A DNA stretch of 64,000 nucleotides. Source: Dacryopinax spathularia. Its lineage: Eukaryota > Basidiomycota > Dacrymycetes > Dacrymycetales > Dacrymycetaceae. A program made the translations under genes and the position numbers. The notes beneath the pieces were generated by a model that had not been told where the DNA came from, did not search any database, and worked only from the letters and a program-made list of their open reading frames with translations. This document shows positions 33,270-43,547 of this stretch, in pieces; the first letter of the stretch is position 1; each line of letters opens with the position of its first letter. Location: positions 682,001 through 746,000 of the forward strand of contig JBBPFI010000006.1 of NCBI GenBank assembly GCA_037974965.1. The letters are read 5' to 3'.

Positions 33270-35354
33270 ATGATCCTTGGCGACGAGCAGCGGTCTGAAA
33301 AGCAAGCACTGCTCCAGGAGAACGACAGCGACTCCGAGATGTCCAAACAGTCAACATCTGTCGAGGACGGTCTGCCCGTGTACACACCAATCGACCCGAC
33401 TCTGCAATCCAAGGAGGACCCTCCTGCACCCGTCTCCAACAGACGCAGGAAGATCAGACGCGCCATCCATTTCAGCTTGTGCGCGCTCGTCGCGTTCCAC
33501 CTGATTCGCTTCGTTCATCATCGCATGCATGGACATCCCAGGGTCGGCTTTTGGCACGGTTATGAGGGAGACGAGTATACGGAGAGTGAGGATGTGACCG
33601 ATGAATGGGTCGATGGACATTACAACTTCGCCTATGTGAGTCTTGCTGGGCCCGTTGATGCGAGCTGGTCTGACCACGAGCAGCTTGACTACAACCTCGC
33701 CTCCCTCGATGCTGTGGAAGTAGAGACCTGGACAATGGAGGAGCCTCACCCTGGCCCTCCTCCCCCGCCTGATCACCCCGAGTGGCCTTTCCCACCCGAC
33801 GCGCCGCATCCTCCGGACGTACCTCACCCGCCTTCTCCTCCTGATCATCCGGGCATGCCCCACCCACCCGATGCGCCTCACCCGCCTGAGCCTCCCCGCC
33901 CACCGCACCATCCTCCTCCCCCTCATCACCCGCCTCCTCATCACCCGCCTCATCACGTCACCGTCGAATGCCTTTCCACCGAGGGAGAAAGCACGCCGCT
34001 GACAATGCAAGTCCCCTTCGTGCCGGATGCGGACTATCTGCCAACCGGTGCCGTCCTCGACTGGGCCACGGAGGACGTCCACTGGACCGATCCGGCCTCA
34101 TTCAATCTGTCCACCTCCCTCAAGCGTCTCGTCATCGCCTCACACGGCCCGGTGGCGGGTAACGTCCACCTGCACACCGACTCCAGCCTGACCGACACAG
34201 TAACCTACAACGTCAGTGTAACTGACCCACACTACGTCAAGATCTGCAAACTCCTGCACAAAGACGTCTTCTTCGGCGTGGCGGTCGTTGCGCCACACGA
34301 AGTCGTCCACCCGCTCCCGAAGGCGAAGATCGACATCTGGTTCCCGACCGAGGCGCATATACGCGCATTTACGAGCCATACGCAGCTCTTCCATCACGAT
34401 GTCGATGACCTGACAAGCGTGCGGTTCGGAAAGTTCCAGCTTGGGACGAGTAATGCTGCTATCCACGTCGAGGCGATCAAGGCGGGCCATGTAGCGCTGA
34501 AGACGACCAACGGGGCGATCGACGTCGGCGATGCGTCTGGACGCCTCGTCACCCTTACCAGCAGCAACGGGAGGATCACGGGTGTCGTCGCGAACGCCAG
34601 CACCGTCGTAGTCGCTACCACGAATGCGCCCATCACGCTCAATGCTACTGTTTGGAGTACAGCCGAGGCGGAAGAGCACGGTCCTCCGGGCCCGCCCGCC
34701 GTCTGGAGCACGGCTGGCTGCCATGAACACGCGAAGAACGCTGGTCGCTGGGCTCGCTGGTTCTCCCGGGAGAGCCGTGAGGCTCGCCGAGCAGCCCGCA
34801 AAGCTCGCAAAGCACAGCGCAAAGCCCGAAAGGCACGCAAGCACGGCCGGATTCCTCATGTTGCTTCCTCGGACGACGCCGAAGAGCCACCGCACGGCCC
34901 TCCTCATGGCCCGCACCGGCATCATGACGGTAAAGGTGCCCTCGTAGCCGTCACCACCAATGGCCACGTTGACGTCCACACATGGCTGAAGAGCAACACC
35001 ACCGGCGTTTTCAGCGTGACCACAAAATCGACGAACAACCCCGTCGAGCTCGGGATCCTCGAGCAGCCCGTTAACTCCACCCTGAGCGTGGCAGCTACGA
35101 GCAGCAACGGCCGGATCGGTGTCGGCCTGCATCCCGCATACGAGGGAGATTTTGTAGCTACGACGTCTAACGCGAAAGCAGAGCTTGTCGAGACTCCTAA
35201 TGTCTCCGACCCTGCGGGGTTGAACAGGGAGAGGAAGATTGACGTGAGCAGGAAGTTTGGCATGCTGTTAGGGTCGGCGTATTGGGGCGAGAAGAAGAAA
35301 CATGGGTCGACAGTCGTCCGCACAAGCAACGCTAATGTGCAGCTTGCTGTCTGA
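33270..35354 (+). CDS. Single-pass membrane protein with Pro/His-rich linker and beta-repeat ectodomain
   Basis: One uninterrupted exon, 694 residues. Residues 1-60 are charged (cytosolic), then RRKIRRA and a single hydrophobic segment (IHFSLCALVAFHLIRFVHH, about residues 66-84), consistent with a type II membrane protein. Residues about 160-230 are a linker of repeated PHPPD, HHPPP and PHHPP units. The C-terminal part carries short beta-rich repeats (GTSNAAIHVEAIKAGHVAL, KTTNGAIDVGDASGRLVTL, SSNGRITGVVANASTV, SSNGRIGVG) resembling DUF4097-type putative adhesin repeats. A strongly basic insert (residues about 495-530) rich in RKARKAQRKARK interrupts the repeats. Function unknown; a cell-surface or secretory-pathway role is inference. 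The first ATG after the leader is at 33270. Confidence 0.8.
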   Translation: MILGDEQRSEKQALLQENDSDSEMSKQSTSVEDGLPVYTPIDPTLQSKEDPPAPVSNRRRKIRRAIHFSLCALVAFHLIRFVHHRMHGHPRVGFWHGYEGDEYTESEDVTDEWVDGHYNFAYVSLAGPVDASWSDHEQLDYNLASLDAVEVETWTMEEPHPGPPPPPDHPEWPFPPDAPHPPDVPHPPSPPDHPGMPHPPDAPHPPEPPRPPHHPPPPHHPPPHHPPHHVTVECLSTEGESTPLTMQVPFVPDADYLPTGAVLDWATEDVHWTDPASFNLSTSLKRLVIASHGPVAGNVHLHTDSSLTDTVTYNVSVTDPHYVKICKLLHKDVFFGVAVVAPHEVVHPLPKAKIDIWFPTEAHIRAFTSHTQLFHHDVDDLTSVRFGKFQLGTSNAAIHVEAIKAGHVALKTTNGAIDVGDASGRLVTLTSSNGRITGVVANASTVVVATTNAPITLNATVWSTAEAEEHGPPGPPAVWSTAGCHEHAKNAGRWARWFSRESREARRAARKARKAQRKARKARKHGRIPHVASSDDAEEPPHGPPHGPHRHHDGKGALVAVTTNGHVDVHTWLKSNTTGVFSVTTKSTNNPVELGILEQPVNSTLSVAATSSNGRIGVGLHPAYEGDFVATTSNAKAELVETPNVSDPAGLNRERKIDVSRKFGMLLGSAYWGEKKKHGSTVVRTSNANVQLAV
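33738..33955 (+). repeat. Coding repeat, Pro/His-rich linker
   Basis: Imperfect tandem units built on CCNCATCANCCNCC encode PHPP and HHPP motifs inside the gene at 33270. Such tracts vary easily in length between strains. Confidence 0.7.
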
Positions 35355-35600
35355 GCGCCCGCATTTTGTCTTTCTTTCTTACGTTTTGTGATACTATCTT
35401 TTGTGATCTTAGTTATATCCGCATCCAACAACCTCATTATGAGGTTGTATGGCAAAAATGTTAGGTATATGCGCTATGAATTATTCGATTGAGCGGAGAA
35501 ACCTGAACTATCACCCGGGAATTAACTACTTTCCGGTCCAAACAACGTCGAGCGTCCATAACAAGCCGAGTCACGAGCCCTTTACGAGCAAAGCATCCCT

Positions 35601-36690
35601 CTAAACCTGAGCAACCCCCGGCTGGAAATTACCCGTCCCAGCGCCAGCAGGCGCTCCCATCGGCTGCGCCATCGGAGCAGGCTGAGCAGCCGCGGGCTGA
35701 CCGTACTGAGCCATCGGCACCTCCCCTCCCGCCGGTCCGACCTTGCCTGCCGTGGCGGTAGCGCCCTGGTAGTCGGCCACGGATGACGTCCAGATCGTGC
35801 CGTTTGAGGCGCTGTGATGGACGATGCCGAGGACGAGGAGCCAGACAAAGAGGACAAACACTGGATGGTGCGTCAGCTCAACCATTGTCCATATGAGTTA
35901 AAATGCAGTCAGGAGAGATATGGTGCATGTGGAAGGTAGGCGCATATACGCTTGGAAAGGGGTAGGGAGAGATACGGGGACGTACGGAAGATCCAGTTGA
36001 GCCAGGCTAGCGCTTGTGCAGCCTGTGACTGCTGGCAGATGGACTGGCCCTGCGAGCGGGAGTTGAGATAATACCCCAGGTAGAAGACCTCCACTAGAGC
36101 ACGGCAACATCATTCTGATCAGCATATGTGCGCCAGGTTGGAGGGACGGGAACGACGTACGAGAGTTGGAAGAACAGTCGAGCCCTTGGAGGACGTCGGT
36201 CGAGTATGCTGCTGCCGCTGTTTGTGGATGTTTGCGTTAGACATATGTATGCACGTTAAGGGGAGGGGAGAGGAGCGTACCGAGCCAGAGGACCCAGAGG
36301 ACGCCTTTCCACCCTAGCTCCACTGCTGTCCAGGAGGGGAGAGCGTTCGCCCTCAGCCGGTCGAGCACCATCAGCGCGGGGAGTATGACGAGGGTTATCA
36401 CGGATACGGCCAAGGCTGCGAAGAGAGGCAGCGGTCAGGCTTGACGGCAGAAGGAAGAAGGGGACGAGGACATACTCAAGTTTGCCCAGGTGAGCGAGTA
36501 GCCGAACTTGTCGGCGAGGGAGACGAGGTTGGCGGAGATGCCCAGCTCGCAGATGGCGAAGATTATCGTGAACGCTGGTGCGTTTGTCAGTTACGCGTGT
36601 TGCGGCACAGGAGACAGGAGGAGGGGGAGGGGATGAGGAGGGAAGGGACGTACCATGTAGCGCCAGACGGCCAAGGGCGTAGATCCTCAT
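35601..36690 (-). CDS. MARVEL-domain four-pass membrane protein
   Basis: Exons complement(35601..35860, 35986..36093, 36161..36217, 36281..36415, 36476..36574, 36654..36690), 231 residues. MARVEL proteins are tetraspan proteins of membrane microdomains and vesicle transport; in fungi Nce102 is an example. Four hydrophobic stretches are seen: RIYALGRLALHGAFTIIFAI, VSVITLVILPALMVL with GVLWVLWLAAAAY, ALAWLNWIFLFVLF and VWLLVLGIV. A Cys pair (CSSN and SICQQ) sits in the second extracellular loop. The C-terminus, about 60 residues, is rich in Ala, Gly, Pro and Gln, ending NFQPGVAQV. Domain assignment rests on topology and basidiomycete resemblance. Converges with the Pro/His protein gene (246 bp between stops). 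Confidence 0.8.
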
Positions 36691-38612
36691 CGTTGTGCTT
36701 CACTTGACTCTAGGACAAAATGAGACTGGGACAAGCAGACTGCAGGCGGGAAAGAACGAGCAGGAGACACCGAGCGCTCCCCCCTTTATATGCGCCTGCA
36801 CAACGGCGCACGGCGCTCAAAACCCTCAAGGCGGACCTCGGGGATCAAGGGACATCAGAAGCCTGAGATGTCCGGATCTGATCAGGAAGAGCCTCCAACG
36901 AAGAGTAAGAAAGAAGGCCAAGCCCATCCCCTGGCATAGCATAGAAGCACCGTTCGTCTTGGCTCGGGAGCCGAAAGAGTCAATGGCGGTGATACAGTTG
37001 GCCCGATTTGACCAGACCGGGGAGGTTACGAGAAGAACTTGAATAGGGGCCCTGCCAAGATGACCGGATTTGCGTTGATGGGTAAATCTCGTGGGCAAGG
37101 CAAATGGTGCATTGGCTAGCACTGGCCTGCTGGACTGCCCCTGTGCAGAGAGGGTCGTCATTCATCAGTATCATGATGGATGAATGCAGTTTCTGACAAT
37201 CAGCTGTTCAAATCCCGACCAAACCGCCTTTTGAACAGTGCGTCATCTTCTCGGAGAAGCGGAAGCGAAGAAGCGCATTGCTGAAAATCGTAGGGGACCA
37301 GCCTCGGCCGAAAAGGCGAGCGTATTTCCGCTGTACGTGCGCGACGACCTGGCGGTGTTGCCTGCAGTTCCGGCTTTGTCATTTCGTTTGAGGTTGACGA
37401 CTTTACCGCTGGTCTCAGGCGGTGCGAGCGGGAGAGGGGCGGTTGACGGTCACCGCCGTGGAAGATGGATGCAGAAGAGCGAGCAACATAGCGAGAGGGG
37501 GCTTGGGCGGCATCCAATAATAACATGCAGGAATGACTGGATCCGCCCGTCCTGAGCATCAGCAATCAATCCTTCGCACGAAATCTTTTGCTTTGCGGTC
37601 GCACGACCAGCAAAAAGGATCCCAAAATTCGCGGGGTCGGATTTGTACAGTCGCTCGTCTCCTGGAAGGCGGTAATTTCGGATTCTAGATTGCGGTCCCA
37701 GCGTGCCTGGCCCACAGGACCTCGCAACAAATACTCGCTCTTCACAATATCACCTCGCCCGTTTCGCACCCCACAACGCTCAAATCCACAGTACAGGCTC
37801 AAGTTGCACGAGACAATAATACAAACCACTTTGCTAAACTCCTGATAAATTGTTGCCTCAGGGCGTCCACAGCACCCGCATCGAACCTTGCCCATCATCC
37901 GCACGCACCGACGCGTCACACCAAAAAGCCGCCGCGCTACGTATCCCATCCCACCGTCCTGCCCTCTCACGCCCCGTTCTCAGACTTCGAGTCCTCACAT
38001 GTCCCGTTGTCACAAACTTGAACTCTGTCTGTCTGGCTGCTATGTGCTCTTCCATACGTGCTAGTTGTGTTTTGGCCTGCCGGCAAAGGGAAAAGCTAGG
38101 GGACGCGCCCAATGGGCCCTCCTCGCTCCCGAACCCGTGAGGGCGAGGAATGTTAGAACGTCGTTTAACGTTAACACCCTGCCTTCTCGCAACTGGAATG
38201 TTGCGCCTACTGGCTCTGACGATCGACGAGTGACTGTCTAAAGGGGAGGACGATTACGTTCCTCAAAACTAGGCTTGTTGTGACAGCCCCTCTCCTCTGC
38301 TTGCTTGCTTTGCTGCCTGGTCATCAACCGCTCTGAGGGGAAACTGAAGGGTGCTTGCTCGCTGCGACTTCGGAGGGCTGTCTCATATACTCGCTGCTGC
38401 TCGCTGCCTCACGCGCTCTTACTCCCTCTCTTACTTACTCCTTCCTCTCCTTCTCGCCTTCTCCTTCACACTCTCCTTCTCCTCCTTCCTTCTTCGTTCC
38501 TCTTCTTCGTTCCCTTCCTCGGGGCACGTAAACCAAAGGGCTATCAGCCCGTCCACTCCTTTCGAACAAACCAAACGCGTTCCCTTCCCTCCCTTCCTCC
38601 CGACCCGCAACC
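36691..38612. promoter_or_regulatory. Long divergent promoter region, 1.9 kb
   Basis: No gene supported between the MARVEL gene and the single-pass membrane protein gene. A GCGCATATA-type motif (TATATGCGC) lies at 36787-36795, about 100 bp upstream of the MARVEL start. On the other side, 38398-38612 is an almost pure pyrimidine tract, separately listed. Confidence 0.45.
38398..38612 (+). promoter_or_regulatory. Pyrimidine-rich core promoter / leader
   Basis: About 200 bp dominated by CTC, CTT and TTC runs end directly at the start codon at 38613. CT-rich tracts of this type mark transcription starts of many strongly expressed filamentous-fungal genes that lack a TATA box. Confidence 0.55.
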
Positions 38613-40673
38613 ATGGCACCGCGTCCCCAATTTCCCCCCGCTGTGACGCCCACCGGCCCAGTGATACCCATCACAACAGCGGTCAACGCCTCCTCCGCCG
38701 CGTCCCTCCTCCCGTCTCCTCTTCCACCCTCGAGCGTGCCAGTCTCCTACTATGCGGTCTCCTCCGCCGTCGTCGATCAAGGGCAGCCGGCCGACCCCGC
38801 CTCCGCCGACCCGACAGGAAGGATCAAAACATCCTCCCTCTCCCCCTCTTCCGCGCGCACACTCGGCGCGGTACTGGGCAGCGTGATCGGTCTGGCCCTC
38901 CTCGGTCTAGCGATAATGTCCTTCTTCCTCTGCTGTCGAAAACGGTCCCGAGCGCGCACGCGCACCGCCTCTGAAGTCTACCGGAACTCGTCTTTCCGCG
39001 CTGGACCGGCCTATCCGGCGTATGGAGGTGGGGTTGATAGCGCCGCGACGAGCAAGGAGGCGTTTGCGCAGTATCATGCACGGACCAGGAGTGGGGGAAC
39101 GCTTCCTCCCTTTGGTGGGAGCGAAGCCCAGCTGCAGATGAGCGACCTTGACCTTGCTCGCGGGGTGCCTCAGCGCCCGCCAAGTGTGGTGACTTACGAT
39201 GGTGGCGTGCCTGGCCAACCGGTGGCGTATGCTTCTACCGAGCGAGCGGGCCCCACGGTCAATGTGCCGTTTCAGGTTGTCGTCCAAGCCAGGGACGTGA
39301 AGGCTGTCAAGTCTGGTTCGCCTGTGCGGGCGGTCATCGCACCCGTTCTGACCAGCTCGCCCGAAGCGATCCGTCCGCCACCGGCTAGCCACCAAGGGTA
39401 CCAGCACGTACACCAGCGACAGGAAGATGACTCCTGGCGCAACCGCGCAACTTCCCCAGCATCGGCCAGCACCGCTTCCCGCTCGCCCTCTCCTCGCAGC
39501 GCCTCCGACTCATCATCCCCCGAAACGCGGCTCTCGCACGGCTCCATTCCTACCCCGCCTACCTCGCCCACCTCGGGCCCGGAAGGTAAAAAGACTGCGC
39601 AAGGCGAACGGCCCCGGTTGAGGATCGTCACGGCCACCACGTTCTCGGATGATGGAGGCGAAGTCGAGGTGCCTCAAGTAACGATCGAGCCCCTGCGCTT
39701 GCCTCAGCCAGTACAAGGAGGGAAGAAACCGGAGTTTGCGAGGCTCTTGTTCGCTGCTGGTGTTGGGCAGACGTCGAGTACGTCACTAGCGATGAGCGCT
39801 ACTACTACGGGTGCGGTGGAGGACGTGTTTTCTCCTGCGGCGTCGCCCAACCGCCTGGAGCACGCGCCTCCTCCAGCTATTGTGATCACTTCGCCTCAGA
39901 TGGAGTGGGAGGGAGAAGAAGGATTTTCTCAGGAGCTGGAGGAGGAAGCGTATGCGTCGGACGAGCAGGATCAGGGGGACTATTCGGATCATGACGAGGA
40001 GGATGAGGAAATAGGGGAGATTGACGACGAGCTGGAGGACGAGGAGGAAGACGAGGAGGAAGATGACGATGATGTCACCTTCGGTCACTATTCCCCCACA
40101 CAAGAACAGAGCACGCCAGCACGAGCTATCACCCTCGACTTGCACTTGCCACTGACGATGTCCCCTCCCTCCGACTCGTTACCCACCGGCTTCCCAAGCA
40201 GCGTCACGTTCCCCACTCATCCCTCAGCGACAAGCTCGATCCGCACGGGCTCTGTATCCCCCACCCATGGGCTGCCGATGACATTCCCGAGCCGGAGAGA
40301 ACTCGTGAGCCCTACCGGCTTCCCACAGAGTCCATGCGAGAGCGACGCAGACTTCTTCGACGAGCCTGAGATGGATCACTTCCAGTACGGCCAACGATAT
40401 CGACAACATTCTCGCGATCGTGAGCAAGACCAGGCGGCAGTCGAATCGGACGGGCTGGACGCATTCGGATTCTCGCCTATCCTCAACCAGGCCAAGACGA
40501 GCGCCAGCTTCAGGGTGCTCGAGATGGACAGCCAGCGGGCCAGTCCCAGCCCTCCAGCCGTAAAGCGGCCCCAAACAGCTGAGGAACGGCTCAAGGGATT
40601 AGGGATCGGGACGGGTCATCTACCGACGATAACAGTGACCGAATGGGCCGAGGAAGGACTTGTCCGATTCTGA
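38613..40673 (+). CDS. Single-pass membrane protein, Ser/Pro-rich with acidic cytosolic tail
   Basis: One exon, 686 residues. The N-terminal 80 residues are Ser/Thr/Pro/Ala-rich, likely an O-glycosylated ectodomain, followed by one membrane helix (LGAVLGSVIGLALLGLAIM, about residues 87-105) and CCRKRSRARTR, a positive stop-transfer signal. There is no cleavable signal peptide, so a type III topology with the helix as anchor is likely. The long cytosolic part is disordered, with an acidic run at about residues 430-490 (DEEDEEIGEIDDELEDEEE) and a conserved-looking end, RLKGLGIGTGHLPTITVTEW. This layout is common in basidiomycete surface sensors, but I recognise no named family. Function unknown. 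Confidence 0.75.
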   Translation: MAPRPQFPPAVTPTGPVIPITTAVNASSAASLLPSPLPPSSVPVSYYAVSSAVVDQGQPADPASADPTGRIKTSSLSPSSARTLGAVLGSVIGLALLGLAIMSFFLCCRKRSRARTRTASEVYRNSSFRAGPAYPAYGGGVDSAATSKEAFAQYHARTRSGGTLPPFGGSEAQLQMSDLDLARGVPQRPPSVVTYDGGVPGQPVAYASTERAGPTVNVPFQVVVQARDVKAVKSGSPVRAVIAPVLTSSPEAIRPPPASHQGYQHVHQRQEDDSWRNRATSPASASTASRSPSPRSASDSSSPETRLSHGSIPTPPTSPTSGPEGKKTAQGERPRLRIVTATTFSDDGGEVEVPQVTIEPLRLPQPVQGGKKPEFARLLFAAGVGQTSSTSLAMSATTTGAVEDVFSPAASPNRLEHAPPPAIVITSPQMEWEGEEGFSQELEEEAYASDEQDQGDYSDHDEEDEEIGEIDDELEDEEEDEEEDDDDVTFGHYSPTQEQSTPARAITLDLHLPLTMSPPSDSLPTGFPSSVTFPTHPSATSSIRTGSVSPTHGLPMTFPSRRELVSPTGFPQSPCESDADFFDEPEMDHFQYGQRYRQHSRDREQDQAAVESDGLDAFGFSPILNQAKTSASFRVLEMDSQRASPSPPAVKRPQTAEERLKGLGIGTGHLPTITVTEWAEEGLVRF

Positions 40674-41131
40674 GCTACCTTTCGGAGAACCGGATGACTC
40701 TCGACCAGTCGGAACGTGTTCGAACAACTGGCTAGCTTTCCACAACGAATAACCTTCCAATAGCGGATCACTAGAACTCGTACGGAAAGTCGCAATATTC
40801 CCCTGTCGCCCGTGAATGTTTGGTGTTTCTCCCTCTCCTTGACTGTTCTCTTCATATCTGGGATCTTGTATACGCGGCGTTGGTTTTCTTTACCCATTTT
40901 CGCCCGTTATTTCTGCTGTATTAATAGACACATGGACAGAGGATACAATGGATCGATTTTCGGCGTGATGAGACGAATTTTCTCATCCGGCGATGTCGTT
41001 GATCCACCAAGAATACGGAGATTCTGATGCTTTGCAGGACCCCAGAAGCTACTACATAGCCACAAACACCGAACCAGATCGCCTCTGAGGGCATCTTCCG
41101 CAGCTCTGCTTTCGACTGAGACGGACAGACT
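40674..41131. other. Intergenic, 458 bp, between convergent genes
   Basis: 3' flanks of the single-pass membrane protein gene (+) and 2OG oxygenase paralogue 2 (-). Moderately AT-rich, as expected of 3' ends. No gene seen. Confidence 0.5.
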
Positions 41132-42560
41132 TTACACAGTCGTAGGAGCGCAATTTTCCGCCGTTTGCTTCGCCTTGAAATTGGCGAGCTTCTGGGCGCG
41201 CTTTCTGCCGAAGATCTACGATCATTCAGGTTCAGAAACTCGCTCTGCCTCCTGGGTGAGTGGAGCGCCTCACCGTCTCTAGCGTCTCGGCGGGGAACTT
41301 TGCTGGATTCTCTGGCGACTGGCATGTCTCCAGAACCTGATGTCGCGTCAATATATCTTGACAAATGTCTGTGCGCGTGGAGACGTACCTCGATGACCGA
41401 ACCTGGATTCAGCAACGAGAAAAACGGGATGGAATACCTGTCGCCGCCCGTTACGTTCTTGACGCGATGAATGGTGCTCAAGAACCGCCCGTTCGACAAG
41501 CGCATCAGGATATCGCCGACGTTCATGATGAATGCGCCTTCGATCGGCGGAGCCGGTACCCACTGTCCTCGAGCGTTCAACACCTCCAAACCAGGTGCGC
41601 TCGTCTGGAGCAGGGTGAAGCCTAGCGCGTCTCTTGCGTCAGTCTCGCACTGCTCAGGCCCAAGGAAGAACCCACAGCTGGAATCAGTATGCGCTCCACA
41701 GCCCGTCTCGTCTATGCTCCCCTCTTCGTGCGGAGGATAATGGACCACCTTCATCGTGCTATGCAATGGGTAGTCCATGCACCCAACTCGGTCAAAGCCT
41801 TCCTCGCCAATGTGAAGAGCCAGCCCAAACGCTCGCATCAGCTGGCGAGAAAGATCGATCATCGCCTTGAAGTATTCGCTCAACGCGGAGTTGAACCATG
41901 GCAGCTCGGAAGGAAGCGCGTTCACGAACTCATCCAGCAGCTTTTCTTGCTCGGGGGAGAGAATAGGGGGATGGGGATCTAGTGCTGGTTCGTACCCTAT
42001 CGTGAATGCTTCTTTCTTGTCTGACATCTCCTTAAGCCGCTCTGCAAAGTCTGTGGAACTGGTCACGTACCGCCCAATCGGTAACGCGGGTCATGGCCCC
42101 TGCTATAGAGAGGCTCGTATCCTCGCAGATGCGAGTTCTTCCACATCAACTCCTCCATTTTCTGCTCCAGCGGCAGGTCGAAGTATCTCCTACTCGCGCC
42201 GAAGAGGCCCTCGATCAGCTCGATGGGGACGCGATGCCCGATTAGATAGGCGAATCCGACGCCCTCGCACACTTCCGCTAAGCGCTGCGCCACCGCATTG
42301 CGCTCCGAGAACGAAGAAGAGAACAGACCGCTGATGTCGACCAGCGGGATTGACGTGAAGCTTCCAGCTTGGTCTTCCGCCACAGAAAGGGCGCTCAAAG
42401 GCTGGACGAGGCGGCGACCCGTGAACTGCCCATTGTTGGAGAAGTAGACGTATTCGGGCTCGGGCTCCTCCTGGCGCTTCGCCGACAGGCCCGTGTTGCT
42501 CGACTTGCCTACGAGCTGGAGTTGAGAACGCCCGGTGGTAGTAAGTGTGGTGATCGACAT
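41132..42560 (-). CDS. 2-oxoglutarate/Fe(II)-dependent oxygenase, IPNS-like (paralogue 2)
   Basis: Exons complement(41132..41215, 41274..41336, 41389..41621, 41676..42020, 42071..42560), 404 residues in phase. It has the same fold and exon plan as the gene at 11535: SIPLVDISGLFSSSFSER and LRGYEPLYSRG in the N-terminal domain, iron ligands in GAHTDSS and STIHRVKNVTGG, and RYSIPFF for 2-oxoglutarate. The conserved lead segment is EYVYFSNNGQFTGRR. Intron 3 falls inside the HTDSSC/FTLLQ region exactly as in paralogue 1. If that intron is retained the frame also stays open, adding GFFLGPEQCETDARDALG, so retention would be silent. Substrate unknown; no signal peptide. It forms a head-to-tail pair with the decayed paralogue 3. 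Confidence 0.88.
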
Positions 42561-43547
42561 GGTGCTGCTGCCCCTGCTGTTGGGAAGAAGGCAAGCAGAC
42601 AGGCTATATATGCGATTTCCGCCAAGCACACGACTCCCCTCTGCTCCGCTATGGTCTGTTAGTATCGTCGACCTTCATTGCCCAGGGAGCCATAAATTCC
42701 TTTCCCGGTCCGCCCTTTCTTGGCTAGACGAGCGGTGCCCCACGTTTCGTATGGCGCGAGCCGCAGTGTCCGCCGTTAGGGAACACTTGTCTGCAGATCA
42801 TGGCCTGAGGGCCCAGCTACCGTCGATTGCCCACCTTCCCGGTAAGTCCTTCCTCTCTTAACTGTGGGGAAGTAATCTAATAATCCCTTAGCCTCGTGGA
42901 TAGCATGCGCACGTGACGGTTGCAACACTGGAATCAGGCAATGTATCTCGGCGATCTGATGGCGTGCAACGTAACCTGGGCAATAGGACATCTATATTTG
43001 GGGAACCAACAGATCTGCCAAGATCTGAAGAACGAAGACGGGTAGGCATCCACGCGGAGCCTCCCTTGGCTAGTATACGGTTCAAGGCGCTCGACTGGCC
43101 CTGGTCACCCTGTGTCTGAGCGAGAAGTCGCAATTCTTGCTCATATTTTGACATCCTCTTGGAATGCGAATGAAGAACATCAATCATTTCCTTCTGGCAG
43201 CTTGCTTCTCACCCGAATCAGGCACTGATGGCTGGACAACAACGCTGGGCCAAGAGACCTGATACCGAAAGCACCTGCAAGGTGTGCGTTGTTCGACGTG
43301 CCTGAACTCTCTCAACGAACACAAGCGCTATCCTGCCACAAAAGAGCGGAGTCTTGCTGCATGCAGTCTTCTTGGGCCCACGCCTTGAAAGCGAGCATGT
43401 GCACATAGATGCTAGGACGACTTGGCTGTCGGCTTGGCCAAGGCTGTGAATGACACAATACTTGACAGTGGTCTAGTCTGTTGGTCTACTGCAACCCTTG
43501 CACCTGCAACAGCGGATAGCGGTCCCTTCGACAATGAACGTGCGAGT
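42561..43547. other. Intergenic, 0.99 kb
   Basis: Promoter of paralogue 2 and 3' flank of paralogue 3. The minus-strand TATA-like TATATA at 42605-42610 sits 45 bp before the start at 42560. No gene supported; a tRNA-like stretch near 42890 was examined and rejected. Confidence 0.45.

Noticed and set aside
33351-35132. Several minus-strand open frames of 80-330 codons opposite the Pro/His-rich protein
   Set aside because: Shadow frames of a CpG-rich single-exon gene; Arg/Val-rich with no family motif.
42885-42960. tRNA-like stretch (GCCTCGTGGATAGCATGCG, then GGTTGCAACAC)
   Set aside because: No acceptor stem pairs across it and the TTC box does not match GGTTCRANNCC; not a tRNA.
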